Translations under genes and position numbers: made by a program
In this document: piece by piece, positions 25,278-34,416 of the stretch
Layout: every line of letters begins with the position of its first letter
How positions within the stretch are numbered: position 1 is the first letter of the stretch
The notes under the pieces: generated by a model
Databases searched by the model: none
Seen by the model: only the letters and a program-made list of their open reading frames with translations
What the model was told of the DNA's origin: nothing
Source: Butyrivibrio sp. XPD2002
GTDB lineage: Bacteria > Bacillota > Clostridia > Lachnospirales > Lachnospiraceae
Reading direction: 5' to 3'
DNA: 64,000 nt
NCBI RefSeq assembly: GCF_000423945.1
Contig: NZ_AUIY01000020.1
Span: 45,701 to 109,700 of the forward strand

Positions 25278-27080
25278 ATGCTCACACCTGACAGACTTGA
25301 AAATGACAGACGTTTTAGTGCTTTTGATAACGGCGAAGTTTTATATAACAAAAAGAAAAATCATCTCCCTGCAATGGGATGGAACAGCTGGAATGCCTTC
25401 GGAAGCGGGAACACAGAGGCCCTTACCAAGGTTATGGCGGATAAGATCACGGAGCTTGGTCTTGATAAGCTTGGATATGAATATGTGATTCTTGATGACG
25501 GTTGCTACAAGCCTGAGAGAGTGGATGGCAGACTTTCAAATGAGGAGAATAAATTCCCTTCAGGCTTTAAGGCTTTGTCTGATTACATTCACGATAAGGG
25601 ACTTAAGTTCGGAATGTACAATGACATAGGAACCAACCTCTGCGCAGGAGCTGCGGTAGGAACCTGCGGTCATGAGAAGGAGGATGCCAAGAGCTATATA
25701 GAGTGGGGAGTAGATTTCTTGAAGGTGGATAACTGCTACTATCCCTTCGACAATGCGACATTTTCCAATCCTGAAAATGCTGCTTATACCTTTGCACCAA
25801 ATATAAGAGCTATTAAGCTGGTAGATAAAGCGGATAATAGCGATACAGAGTGTATACTTCCCGCTGTGGAGGCAGAGCTCACAGGAAGTCGTGCAAGCAT
25901 AGAGGATGATCATATAACAGGCCTTGGAACCTTTGATGGCACAGGTCCTGAGTCATCACCAGTTGGAATCAGGAGTAGCGAGCTTATTTTCCATGTATCC
26001 GCAGCTGCTGAGATGGCAGAGTATGAGATAGAGGTTGAGTATCAGGCAGGCGCCATAGAGGGTGTTGGCAACTGGCTTCAGATTGCTGTAAATGACGAGC
26101 TTATCTTTGATGATTTTCTTAATAAGGATATGATACCTGCCCTTAAAAAGGAGGAAGGCGAAGAGGAGAAGGCGCTTTTACCCTTTACCTGGAGTGAGCC
26201 CTTAAGGATAAAGCTTAAGAAGGGTGAAAACACGATCCGTCTTATGAACCACAGAAGACAGGAGAATACTCTTAATTCCTACGCAAGACTCCTTAAGGAA
26301 TTATCTAACATTAATCCTGACAATGAGATTATTTACTCCGCCTGCGAGTGGGGAAAGACTCATCCTCAGAACTGGGCTTATAAGGTGTGCGATTCCTGGA
26401 GAATACTAAATGACATAACCTTCCGAGTTGGAAGTGATGGAGATCCTGGACACGGTGCGTGGGTTGAGGATTATACCACCAGCGTGACAACTCAGTACAA
26501 CAAGGCAGTAATCATGGATGAATTCGCAGGCCTTGAAAGGGGCTGGAATGACCCTGATATGCTCATGATAGGAATGAATGGTCTTGATGAAACTCAGTGC
26601 AGAACACACATGACAATGTGGTGCATGATAAATTCACCGCTTATGCTGGGACTTGATTTAAGACGTGTTCAAAAGGGTGACTGGATCTATAACATTATCG
26701 CTAATAAAGATGCTATAAGAATAAATCAGGATGCTCTTGGAATTCAGGCAAAGAGAGTGTATTCAACCCTGCAAAAGACAGAGCCTGACAAGGAGTATAT
26801 CAGAGACATAGACAGGATTGATGTTCTTGTAAAGCCTCTTGTAAATGGTGATTTTGCCATCAGCTTTATCAATGTAAGCAAAGAGGATAAGAACCAGAAT
26901 ATAAGAATTGATATAGATAAAATCAGGGAGCTTTTTGGAGATAAGATAAGGAAAGCTTCAAAATACAGTGTTAAAAACATCTGGACAGGGGAAGTATCAG
27001 AGAATGCTACAGGGGCTTTTGAGGTCACATCCATTAAGGCTTGTGATAACCTGACATTTATAGTAACACCCATAGCCTGA
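25278..27080 (+). CDS. GH27 alpha-galactosidase-like enzyme with an inserted module
   Basis: 600 residues from the ATG at 25278 (GGAGG 5 nt upstream); no signal peptide, so cytoplasmic. The GH27 barrel is clear: LPAMGWNSWNAFG at the start, EYVILDDGCY, the nucleophile D151 in VDFLKVDNCYY, and D427 in GWNDPDMLMIG as likely acid/base. Between strand 4 and strand 5 (about residues 165-345) lies an extra beta-rich module (AEYEIEVEYQAGAIEGVGNW, IKLKKGENTIRL) that looks like a carbohydrate-binding module, splitting the barrel sequence. A beta-sandwich C-domain ends the protein. It would remove alpha-galactosyl (or beta-arabinopyranosyl, also GH27) residues from imported oligosaccharides. Confidence 0.87.
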   Translation: MLTPDRLENDRRFSAFDNGEVLYNKKKNHLPAMGWNSWNAFGSGNTEALTKVMADKITELGLDKLGYEYVILDDGCYKPERVDGRLSNEENKFPSGFKALSDYIHDKGLKFGMYNDIGTNLCAGAAVGTCGHEKEDAKSYIEWGVDFLKVDNCYYPFDNATFSNPENAAYTFAPNIRAIKLVDKADNSDTECILPAVEAELTGSRASIEDDHITGLGTFDGTGPESSPVGIRSSELIFHVSAAAEMAEYEIEVEYQAGAIEGVGNWLQIAVNDELIFDDFLNKDMIPALKKEEGEEEKALLPFTWSEPLRIKLKKGENTIRLMNHRRQENTLNSYARLLKELSNINPDNEIIYSACEWGKTHPQNWAYKVCDSWRILNDITFRVGSDGDPGHGAWVEDYTTSVTTQYNKAVIMDEFAGLERGWNDPDMLMIGMNGLDETQCRTHMTMWCMINSPLMLGLDLRRVQKGDWIYNIIANKDAIRINQDALGIQAKRVYSTLQKTEPDKEYIRDIDRIDVLVKPLVNGDFAISFINVSKEDKNQNIRIDIDKIRELFGDKIRKASKYSVKNIWTGEVSENATGAFEVTSIKACDNLTFIVTPIA

Positions 27081-27100
27081 AGAAAAAGCGGATTGGAATA

Positions 27101-27508
27101 ATGAATATAGAAGCCTTTATTGATTACATAATAAGTGAATACGAGATGGCTCATTCTGATAAAAATGATATTGATATAGATCATTTCTGGAAGGAAGTGA
27201 TGTCATATTTTTCAGAGGATATGCTTGGCAGCCCTGTTAATAAAAAGAGTGCTGCCAGGATTTTATATGCCTTTTCAAGGATAGTATTGAAGCTCCCGAA
27301 TTTAGACTGGATCAGGGCCAAAAAGCTCAGGGATATCTATGAGTGCCGCGTGTGTGCAGAAGCCATAGCGCAGATGTATGAGCGCGGTATCATAGATGGT
27401 GTAGGACCCTGTATATTTGGAATAAACGACACTATGAAAGCAGAAGAACTGCGCATGGCAGTCGATAAAATAGTTCAAATAAATACAAATATTATATGGA
27501 GTTTATAA
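27101..27508 (+). CDS. Hypothetical protein with SLH-like pattern
   Basis: 135 residues, 20 nt after the GH27 gene with a weak ribosome-binding site. No signal peptide or membrane segment. The C-terminal part, AIAQMYERGIIDGV then INDTMKAEELRMAVDKI, follows the spacing of S-layer-homology repeats, and the middle ILYAFSRIVLKLPNLDW is hydrophobic. Without an export signal, a cell-wall role is doubtful; the resemblance may only be structural. Not otherwise recognised. Confidence 0.6.
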   Translation: MNIEAFIDYIISEYEMAHSDKNDIDIDHFWKEVMSYFSEDMLGSPVNKKSAARILYAFSRIVLKLPNLDWIRAKKLRDIYECRVCAEAIAQMYERGIIDGVGPCIFGINDTMKAEELRMAVDKIVQINTNIIWSL

Positions 27509-27582
27509 TCTGATTATATTTGTCTGTTAAAGTAATAATATACACGTATCATGGCATGCTATTGGTCTTATGAGGTAAGTGC

Positions 27583-28740
27583 ATGGCGATAAAAAATGCG
27601 AATTATTATGGATACGACAAAAAAACATTAGAAGATTGTTCGGCATTCATAAACAGCACAAACAGAAAGCACGTTGAGATCCTGAATGGCTGGTTTTTTG
27701 CGGTCAATGTTTTGTGTATTGCTTTCAATGCATTTGGACTATTTAGTGTCAATCAGAGCAAGATACATCTCTATACCATTTTTGCTGTTATAGCTGCGGC
27801 ATATATAATTGCTGCCAGATTAGTGGGTAAGAGGGACTCCACAATAGGAGTAACCATTCTTTCCGTAGCATGTATTTTGACATGGATGATCTTTTCCGTA
27901 CAAATATCTATTGATCAGCCATACATGGTTGCAACTTTGTTTATGGTAATGACGGTTGTACTTTCCTTTTCCTTTATTGCGACAATGCTAAGGGCACTGC
28001 TTTTATTGGGAATATGTACGGCTGTTTTTCTTTATTCTTCTTTTAGTGTTAAAACTGCGGCCATAGCAACGCAGGATCTGTATAACGCTATTATTTTCCT
28101 GACTCTTTCCATAGGACTCCACTTTGCGTTCCAAAGAGCAAGAGTTCAGCAGTTTATTACTTATCAAAAGAACATTCAGATTCAAAGAGAGTTGGAGATA
28201 CAGTCCAGCTTTGATGCGCTGACTTCACTTCTAAATCGCGGCAGATTCTTTTCTCTGGCCGGAAATATCCTTAACAAACCACATGATGAATATATGGCTA
28301 TATGCCTGCTTGATTTGGATGAGTTCAAGCAGATAAATGATAAGCTGGGTCACCAGATGGGTGATAAGGCTATCCAGATTGCAGGCCAGACTATTATAGA
28401 TACTCTTGGAATAGACATGGCCGAAAAATGGGCATTCCAGGATAAGGTTATTACCGAAGGTGTGAGCTTCCCTGGAAGGCTTGGTGGTGATGAGTTTATT
28501 GTACTTATCAAGGGAAAGAAAAATCGTGAGGAGGTTACAGAAGTCCTGCAGCAGATGCTTCAGGCACTTAATGCTGTCGAGATTGGAGAGCTTCACGGAA
28601 TTCATGCATCCTTTGGTGTGACAGAGATTACAAGAGAAGATATGGATATTGATGAAGCTTATAAGCGTGCTGACGAAGCCCTGTATGAGTCCAAACGTGC
28701 AGGCAAGAATCAGATACGATTTGTAGATATTGCAGATTAG
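27583..28740 (+). CDS. Membrane diguanylate cyclase (GGDEF)
   Basis: 385 residues. Six hydrophobic segments between about 30 and 185 form a sensor-like membrane domain; the C-terminal GGDEF domain (about 205-385) is complete: FDALTSLLNRGRFF, CLLDLDEFKQINDKLGHQMG and RLGGDEFIVLIKG, so it should make cyclic di-GMP. No RxxD inhibitory site is seen five residues before GGDEF. It heads a three-gene operon with a degenerate HD-GYP protein and a solute-binding lipoprotein. Confidence 0.92.
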   Translation: MAIKNANYYGYDKKTLEDCSAFINSTNRKHVEILNGWFFAVNVLCIAFNAFGLFSVNQSKIHLYTIFAVIAAAYIIAARLVGKRDSTIGVTILSVACILTWMIFSVQISIDQPYMVATLFMVMTVVLSFSFIATMLRALLLLGICTAVFLYSSFSVKTAAIATQDLYNAIIFLTLSIGLHFAFQRARVQQFITYQKNIQIQRELEIQSSFDALTSLLNRGRFFSLAGNILNKPHDEYMAICLLDLDEFKQINDKLGHQMGDKAIQIAGQTIIDTLGIDMAEKWAFQDKVITEGVSFPGRLGGDEFIVLIKGKKNREEVTEVLQQMLQALNAVEIGELHGIHASFGVTEITREDMDIDEAYKRADEALYESKRAGKNQIRFVDIAD

Positions 28741-28756
28741 GGCAGGGGGGAACACT

Positions 28757-29488
28757 ATGGTTTGGAATAATCCAAAGTTAATCGATCTGCTTATTATATT
28801 TGCAATTATAATTGTAGTGCTTGCTACTATGTCCCTTTATTACTATCACATGGGTAAAAAGCGGGCTGCAATTTTACTTGAACTTCTGGTGGGAATCATT
28901 GAGGCTGATAATCCGAACCTTGGAGGACATTCGCTTTATGTTCACAATCTCACAATACTTATCTATCGCTTTATGCCATATCCCCAGAAGCTTCTTATCA
29001 GGGAGAGAGATCTGCATTATGCAGCACTTCTCATGGATATTGGCAAGCTTGGAATTCCCTATGACATTATGGAGAAGAGTGGCAAGCTTGATAAGGAAGA
29101 GTGGGACATAGTAAAAAAGCATCCGGATATAGGTGTCAGAATGCTCGGAGAACTTCCTGGATTAAACAAGGCACTTTCGTATGTTCTTTATCATCATGAG
29201 AGGATAGATGGTACAGGTTATCATCAGCTTAAGGGGGATCAGATTCCGCTTGGAGCAAGGATAATCGCAGTTGCGGATACATATTCCGCACTTACAATGA
29301 ACCGTTCCTATAAGGCAACCTTATCTTATGCTCAGGCCATAGCTGAACTTAGGTCGGTAGCAGGCTCGCAGCTTGATGAGGGGATTGTTAATTGCTTTTG
29401 CAACATACCTATGAGCAGAATTCAGGCATGTATGGATGATGTTCGTAGAAAAATGAAGATTTTATCTGAGCACAGAAAGGGGAGCTGA
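28757..29488 (+). CDS. Degenerate HD-GYP domain membrane protein
   Basis: 243 residues from the ATG at 28757 (GGGGGG 6 nt upstream). One N-terminal membrane segment (about 9-30), then an HD-GYP fold. Conserved: the first His in GGHSLYVHN and H146-H147 in YHHERIDGTGYH. Altered: the HD pair is M93-D94 (LLMDIGKLGIP for LHDIGKIGIP), GYP is GYH (H156), and the later DxYDAL is DTYSAL. Loss of the HD histidine removes a metal ligand, so cyclic-di-GMP hydrolysis is unlikely and a binding or partner role is more plausible. It starts 16 nt after the diguanylate cyclase and ends 3 nt before the lipoprotein gene. Confidence 0.85.
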   Translation: MVWNNPKLIDLLIIFAIIIVVLATMSLYYYHMGKKRAAILLELLVGIIEADNPNLGGHSLYVHNLTILIYRFMPYPQKLLIRERDLHYAALLMDIGKLGIPYDIMEKSGKLDKEEWDIVKKHPDIGVRMLGELPGLNKALSYVLYHHERIDGTGYHQLKGDQIPLGARIIAVADTYSALTMNRSYKATLSYAQAIAELRSVAGSQLDEGIVNCFCNIPMSRIQACMDDVRRKMKILSEHRKGS

Positions 29489-29491
29489 AGC

Positions 29492-30745
29492 ATGTGGTGG
29501 AAAAAAATGGTTTCCGTCCTGCTTGTGGCAGCCATGATGACGGGAGCGATTTCCTGTGGGAAGTCTAATAGCTCAAAACGTGAATCGGGAGTGGATCCGG
29601 AGACGGCTCCGCATATTTCGCTTGCGCTCAGATCCGGAGTATATTCTGATGCTATTCAATCCTGCCTTGCAGATTTTGAGAGAGAAAATCAGGTAATATG
29701 TGATGTTTATGATTTTGGTGAGGAAGAGCTTCACAGTGGTATTCTTGAAGATGCTACTAATGCAGAGGGGAAATACGATCTCTGCATGGTTGATGGTTCC
29801 TGGAAGGCAGAGCTGACCACTGAAAATGTACTTTTGAATTTATCAGCGGAAGGGTATGAGCTGGATGACGACATAATAGAAGCGACGAAAACTATCTGCT
29901 ATGGCGAGGGTAATCTCTATATTGCTCCTTATTATGGCAATGTGACGGTTCTGTTATTTAATAAAGACCTGGTAGCAAAAGCAGGATTTAAAGGAGAGGA
30001 GCTCTCATCACTTGAAGCTATAAAAGACGTGTGCAAGGTTACCAAGGAAAAGGGTAATCTTGGCTTTATGTACAGAGGTGATTCGCCCAATAATTATGTG
30101 GTTGATTTCCTGCCGATTCTTTGTTCATTTGGTGGCTGGGTTGTGGATGAGAACAACAAGCCGACGGTAAATACGAAGGAATTCAAGGATGCCATGAACT
30201 TCTATCTGGAGCTCATCGCTACAGGAAAATCGGAGAGCAGAGATGATCTGATTATAGCCATAGCTAATGGTGCAGCTGCCATGGCTGTAGGCTGGCCTGG
30301 CTGGTACACTCCGACCACCAGATCTTCTTCGGATTATGTAGCAATACACGGGAGAGTTACAGATGATGCTGTAGAATACAATGCAAATGTATATGGAATA
30401 TGGACTATAGGAATTCCTAAGAACAGCACCAATAAGGAGATGGCAATTAAGCTCCTTAAATATCTGATGGATCCGGAAGTGCAGAAAAGTACCATAGAGT
30501 ACGGCGGAGTTCCCTGTAGATATTCAAGTCTTACCGATGAAAAGATCTTGGCTGATAACCCTCCCTTTAAGGCAGTATGCACGGCACTTGAAAATGGTGT
30601 TTACAGACCTGTGATGAAGGAATGGCCTAGCTTTTATACTATTCTTGGAAATGAGATGGAAAAGATTATCTCAGGTGAAAAGAGCGTAGATGCAGGACTT
30701 GAAGATGCACAGAAAGAGCTTGAGGAAATGCTCGAAAACAGCTGA
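29492..30745 (+). CDS. Extracellular solute-binding lipoprotein (family 1)
   Basis: 417 residues with a lipoprotein signal (lipobox A-I-S-C, Cys22). The mature part is a periplasmic-binding-protein fold of the sugar type: KYDLCMVDGSWKAELT, IAPYYGNVTVLLFNKDLVAK, and AIANGAAAMAVGWPGWY. No permease or ATPase gene is adjacent; instead it is the last gene of an operon with two cyclic-di-GMP-type genes and its ribosome-binding site overlaps the preceding stop. A sensory role, binding a ligand outside and signalling through the membrane GGDEF or HD-GYP protein, is a reasonable inference. Confidence 0.88.
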   Translation: MWWKKMVSVLLVAAMMTGAISCGKSNSSKRESGVDPETAPHISLALRSGVYSDAIQSCLADFERENQVICDVYDFGEEELHSGILEDATNAEGKYDLCMVDGSWKAELTTENVLLNLSAEGYELDDDIIEATKTICYGEGNLYIAPYYGNVTVLLFNKDLVAKAGFKGEELSSLEAIKDVCKVTKEKGNLGFMYRGDSPNNYVVDFLPILCSFGGWVVDENNKPTVNTKEFKDAMNFYLELIATGKSESRDDLIIAIANGAAAMAVGWPGWYTPTTRSSSDYVAIHGRVTDDAVEYNANVYGIWTIGIPKNSTNKEMAIKLLKYLMDPEVQKSTIEYGGVPCRYSSLTDEKILADNPPFKAVCTALENGVYRPVMKEWPSFYTILGNEMEKIISGEKSVDAGLEDAQKELEEMLENS

Positions 30746-30795
30746 TAAAAAACCTTCCTCTTTGTTATATAAGCAAGGAGGAAGGTATTATTTTG
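30745..30795. terminator. Bidirectional terminator between convergent operons
   Basis: A 13-bp stem, ACCTTCCTCTTTG (30752-30764) with CAAGGAGGAAGGT (30774-30786), has A-run on the left and T-rich sequence on the right, suiting both strands. Confidence 0.88.
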
Positions 30796-30821
30796 CCGTG
30801 GCGAAAGTCTTTTATAATTAT

Positions 30822-32513
30822 TCAGATTCTTGGCGCTATGCCAAGCTTTGCATGCATGATCTTTTTACTCTCATACATTCTCTTATCAGCGAGAAGATAT
30901 ACGCTGTGTGAATCTCTGTGGTTAAGCTCTGTGCTATAGGCAAAGCCAGTGGCTACGCTTCGTCTGTAGCCGGGATAGAGAACGTTCTTAACCTCCAACG
31001 CATCCTTAAGTCTTGTGATCAGAGTCTCGACTTGGTTGAAGTATTCCTCTTTTAGTATGGCCACAAATTCATCTCCGCCTATTCTTGCTATAAAGGCCTT
31101 TGATTCAAAGCACTGTTTTAGCACGGATGCGAATTCTATCAGGTATTTATCACCTGCTGCATGGCCTTTTTTATCATTTATTTCCTTAAGACCATTGAGA
31201 TCCAGACTTATTATGCAATATTCATCTGTGCTTTTATCAAGATCAGACATATATTTGTCGTATCTTGAACGGTTCGGAAGATCGGTAAGACCATCTGCGT
31301 ACGCCAGATGAGTAAGTGACGCATACTCCTTTCTCATGGCGAAGGACTCAGATATGTAAATGAAGTAGTTGATCAGGTTGGCAAATACAAATATCAGTCC
31401 GCCCATGGGGATAAGCCTTGAAGTCAGCATGGACAGAGGGATTATGCGAACGAGCTCCAATGTAAAGGCTATGAAATTCACCGGGTAGGACATTGTAAAG
31501 AAGGTCAGCCCCACCATTTGGATGATTTCTGCCGGAAGCAGTTTTTTCTGTTTTATGTCCTTATAAAAAGTGGCGCATAAGAACAATGAGCACATGATGG
31601 AGACACACTGGAAATAATGGAGTGTGCGGTCCATATGCATGATGTTTAAAAAATGAAGCGCTATCAGAGTAAGACATATGATCGTGCTTGTTCCGGCCAC
31701 AACAAGGAAAATCCAGTCCTTGTAGTGGTCCTGAATACATCCGATTATTGTGTAGGTCAGAGGAATCATCAAATATAGTGAGAAATATTCAACCTCTGAG
31801 GATTTGGAATTCGTAAATAGAAAGAAATCAAGGAGATTGAAGTAGGTCAAAATCCAAATTCCCAGATCTACAAAAAGTATTGATGAAAAGAGTTGCGACA
31901 GGATAGTTGGCAGGGTCTTATAAAAACTAAGGGTTATGATACAGAAGGCCGCACCAAATATTATAAGGAAAATACCTGAAGCCAGAGGGAACATATTCTG
32001 GAAAAGGTAACCCCTTATAACGTCATGATACTCTCCGTAGATGGGAGGAACAAAGTATGAGTATGTGGTTTTTTCAGGTACATGTAGGTCAATCCTTACA
32101 GAAATGGGTGTGTCCTTCCTGGGAAGCGTTATCATATTATTGCTTTTTCCGATGAAGGATCCTTCTTCAAGCAGATCATTGAAGCCTTCATCTATAAGCT
32201 CATTATCAGCATAAAAATCAAATGCAGAGTATCTTGAAGGAAACATGATCGTAGGGAATACATAAGTGCTGCTGGCAGGAATGGTCCTCGATAAAGCAAT
32301 TGTAGTGCCTTTACCAGTAGGGAATTTTATATTATTGGGGATATAGTCCAGGTCTATATTTTCGTATACGTCGTCGCCAATTGTAATGGTCCAGCCATCG
32401 CTTATCCGTTCCATTTTTTTCTCATACACAGGATAGAAGAGATAATGGCAGATTGCGGCCAGGATAAGGAATGTAATAAAGGCAATTATCAGAAACAGGA
32501 TTCGTTTACGCAT
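30822..32513 (-). CDS. Membrane diguanylate cyclase, 7TM-type (paralogue 1)
   Basis: 563 residues from the ATG at 32513; the in-frame GTG at 32525 touches the AAGGAGG and cannot be the start. One N-terminal membrane segment, an extracytoplasmic beta-rich domain (about 35-175, starting DGWTITIGDDVYEN), seven or so membrane segments (about 180-395) as in 7TMR-DISM receptors, then GGDEF: YADGLTDLPNRSRYD, IISLDLNGLKEINDKKGHAA and ARIGGDEFVAILKE, all intact. It overlaps the upstream paralogue by 8 nt (ATGCGTAA), so translation is coupled. Confidence 0.9.
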   Translation of the reverse strand: MRKRILFLIIAFITFLILAAICHYLFYPVYEKKMERISDGWTITIGDDVYENIDLDYIPNNIKFPTGKGTTIALSRTIPASSTYVFPTIMFPSRYSAFDFYADNELIDEGFNDLLEEGSFIGKSNNMITLPRKDTPISVRIDLHVPEKTTYSYFVPPIYGEYHDVIRGYLFQNMFPLASGIFLIIFGAAFCIITLSFYKTLPTILSQLFSSILFVDLGIWILTYFNLLDFFLFTNSKSSEVEYFSLYLMIPLTYTIIGCIQDHYKDWIFLVVAGTSTIICLTLIALHFLNIMHMDRTLHYFQCVSIMCSLFLCATFYKDIKQKKLLPAEIIQMVGLTFFTMSYPVNFIAFTLELVRIIPLSMLTSRLIPMGGLIFVFANLINYFIYISESFAMRKEYASLTHLAYADGLTDLPNRSRYDKYMSDLDKSTDEYCIISLDLNGLKEINDKKGHAAGDKYLIEFASVLKQCFESKAFIARIGGDEFVAILKEEYFNQVETLITRLKDALEVKNVLYPGYRRSVATGFAYSTELNHRDSHSVYLLADKRMYESKKIMHAKLGIAPRI

Positions 32514-34287
32514 GATCTGCTTCACCTCCTTTGCCGTGGAGAGAAGAACCTATAATATCGTTCACAAATCTGTCTATTTTGGAAGCGTGGTGAGATTCCT
32601 TTTCCTCATACATACGGTTATCGGCAAGCACAAAAACGTTGTTAGCGTCCTTTTCGCTTACTTCATCACTGTAAGCAAATCCACAGGAAGTGGATAGATT
32701 AAAGCTTTTTTCTGTCTGGTTAAATGTCTTAATGCGAGATCTCAGATCGTCGATAAGCTTCTCGCAGGTGCCTTTTACGGGATTCTCAATTGCAATAAGG
32801 AATTCATCGCCACCGGTTCTTCCTATAAGTGCTGAGCCCGCAAAGGTCTGCTTCAGAATATCTGCAAAGGAAGAAAGCATGCGGTCGCCCTCCTGGTGCC
32901 CCAGGCTGTCGTTTACTGTTTTCAGATTGTCCATATCCAGACTTATCAGGGCGAAATTGCCCTGCACTGATGCCATGTACTGCATACATTTTGCACGGTT
33001 CATAAGACCTGTCAGGGAATCGGTATAGGCGAGACCTTCAAGGTGTTCCTTCATGTATATGGAATTGATATGCTCGATTCCGTGGTAGAAGTAGAACACG
33101 AAAAGGCATAGCACGAAGCAAAGGGCACCGATGGTCATGAAGTTGATGTCCACGGATACTTCGCCGCCTGCTACGAAGAATTTGAAAATGTTGTATTTTA
33201 TGATGTCAACAACGGAGCAGATTATGAAAATAACCAGGCCCAGAACCAATACACTGTCAGAGGTTCTGGGGGTAAACTCCGGAGATTTTTTCTGTTCGTT
33301 ATATCGCTTTGCCACATTCAGCACAAGCTGAGGAAGAATCATAATCGCCTCAGAAAGAGCAATAATGTGGAGCGTAGATACGAAGTTATTTATGTGAACT
33401 ACTTTGAAAAGATGCAGCGCTAAGGTAATGATCGGGAAAAGAGCATTGATAGCTATGAGTGTTTTATTAAGGATGGTATTAAGCTCCGGGTGTGATGAAA
33501 CAAGAAAAGTAATAATTGCAAAGGGTACGGAGTACAGAGTCACATATTCAAGCAGACAGAAATAAACCTCATTATCGGAAATGAAGCAGAATATATCGTT
33601 GAATGCCAGGTTATAGGCGCCAAGTACAAAGGATATGATCGAACTGAATATCAGGGAAAGATCGTGACCATGATACATGTATAAATAGGATGAAAGCGTA
33701 AGTAAAAGGAATGCAAACAGGGTCAGAAAGCCACCGATAAAGAAGGGAAGGCGCTTTTTCTGGATATAGGCAAGCTCCACGTCATTGCGATTGCCGTAGT
33801 AGACCTCTGAAAGACCTGAAAATGCGTTGTCTTCGTAAACTCTGAAGGTAATGGTGATGCGCTTTCCGCCTACCTCGCTGATGTCGCCCAAAGGGATAAC
33901 GTTAAAATGCTTGGGAATCAGTTCACCTCGCAGAGCATAATCATCTCCGTAGGAGTAGATTACCTTGCCGTCTATGGTTGCAGTAACAGCTGCCTGGATT
34001 GATCTGAACATAAGGCAGGCAGAGGGTACTTCTTCTTTGGGAATAAGCCTGCTGATCACGACTATATCATTGGTGTTGGCGGTTCCGATATCAAGATTTT
34101 TAAGAGCCGCGTTCTCCACCTCGAAATCACCATGCTTAACAGACCATCCTTCATTAAGAATGGTCATATAATAAGTACTTGGTGTGGTCATAAAAGCGCT
34201 GCCAAACAGTATCAGAATAACCGGGATTAATACAAGCAAAATGGGCAGCAGCCACACATTTATATGCATATAATCTCGTAATCGCAT
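32506..34287 (-). CDS. Membrane diguanylate cyclase, 7TM-type (paralogue 2)
   Basis: 593 residues, AGGAG 6 nt before the ATG. Same architecture as its downstream neighbour: membrane anchor, extracytoplasmic sensor domain (about 35-185, NEGWSVKHGDFEVENAALKN), a 7TM block (about 190-410) and a C-terminal GGDEF with YTDSLTGLMNRAKCM, ISLDMDNLKTVNDSLGHQEG and GRTGGDEFLIAIEN intact. Shared openings of the sensor domain (N/DGW-x-hydrophobic) and equal topology point to tandem duplication followed by strong divergence. The pair converges on the GGDEF/HD-GYP/lipoprotein operon. A TATACT -10 with TGC extension lies about 20 nt upstream of the start. Confidence 0.9.
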   Translation of the reverse strand: MRLRDYMHINVWLLPILLVLIPVILILFGSAFMTTPSTYYMTILNEGWSVKHGDFEVENAALKNLDIGTANTNDIVVISRLIPKEEVPSACLMFRSIQAAVTATIDGKVIYSYGDDYALRGELIPKHFNVIPLGDISEVGGKRITITFRVYEDNAFSGLSEVYYGNRNDVELAYIQKKRLPFFIGGFLTLFAFLLLTLSSYLYMYHGHDLSLIFSSIISFVLGAYNLAFNDIFCFISDNEVYFCLLEYVTLYSVPFAIITFLVSSHPELNTILNKTLIAINALFPIITLALHLFKVVHINNFVSTLHIIALSEAIMILPQLVLNVAKRYNEQKKSPEFTPRTSDSVLVLGLVIFIICSVVDIIKYNIFKFFVAGGEVSVDINFMTIGALCFVLCLFVFYFYHGIEHINSIYMKEHLEGLAYTDSLTGLMNRAKCMQYMASVQGNFALISLDMDNLKTVNDSLGHQEGDRMLSSFADILKQTFAGSALIGRTGGDEFLIAIENPVKGTCEKLIDDLRSRIKTFNQTEKSFNLSTSCGFAYSDEVSEKDANNVFVLADNRMYEEKESHHASKIDRFVNDIIGSSLHGKGGEADHA

Positions 34288-34367
34288 AGCAGTCTCCTAT
34301 TATTAAGTATAGCAATAAACATAGGGGTGATTTATTAAAAAAGAATTTATTTTTCTGAATTTTGTAT

Positions 34368-34407
34368 AATAAAGCCCTGAGACTCTGACGAGCTCAAGGC
34401 TTTTATT
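34368..34407 (-). terminator. Terminator after the TPM-domain gene
   Basis: On the minus strand AAAGCCTTGAGC pairs with CTCAGGGCTTT (plus 34371-34381 with 34391-34402), followed by ATTATAC. It separates the ydjGHI-like operon from the diguanylate cyclase pair. Confidence 0.7.
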
Positions 34408-34416
34408 AGTTTGGGT

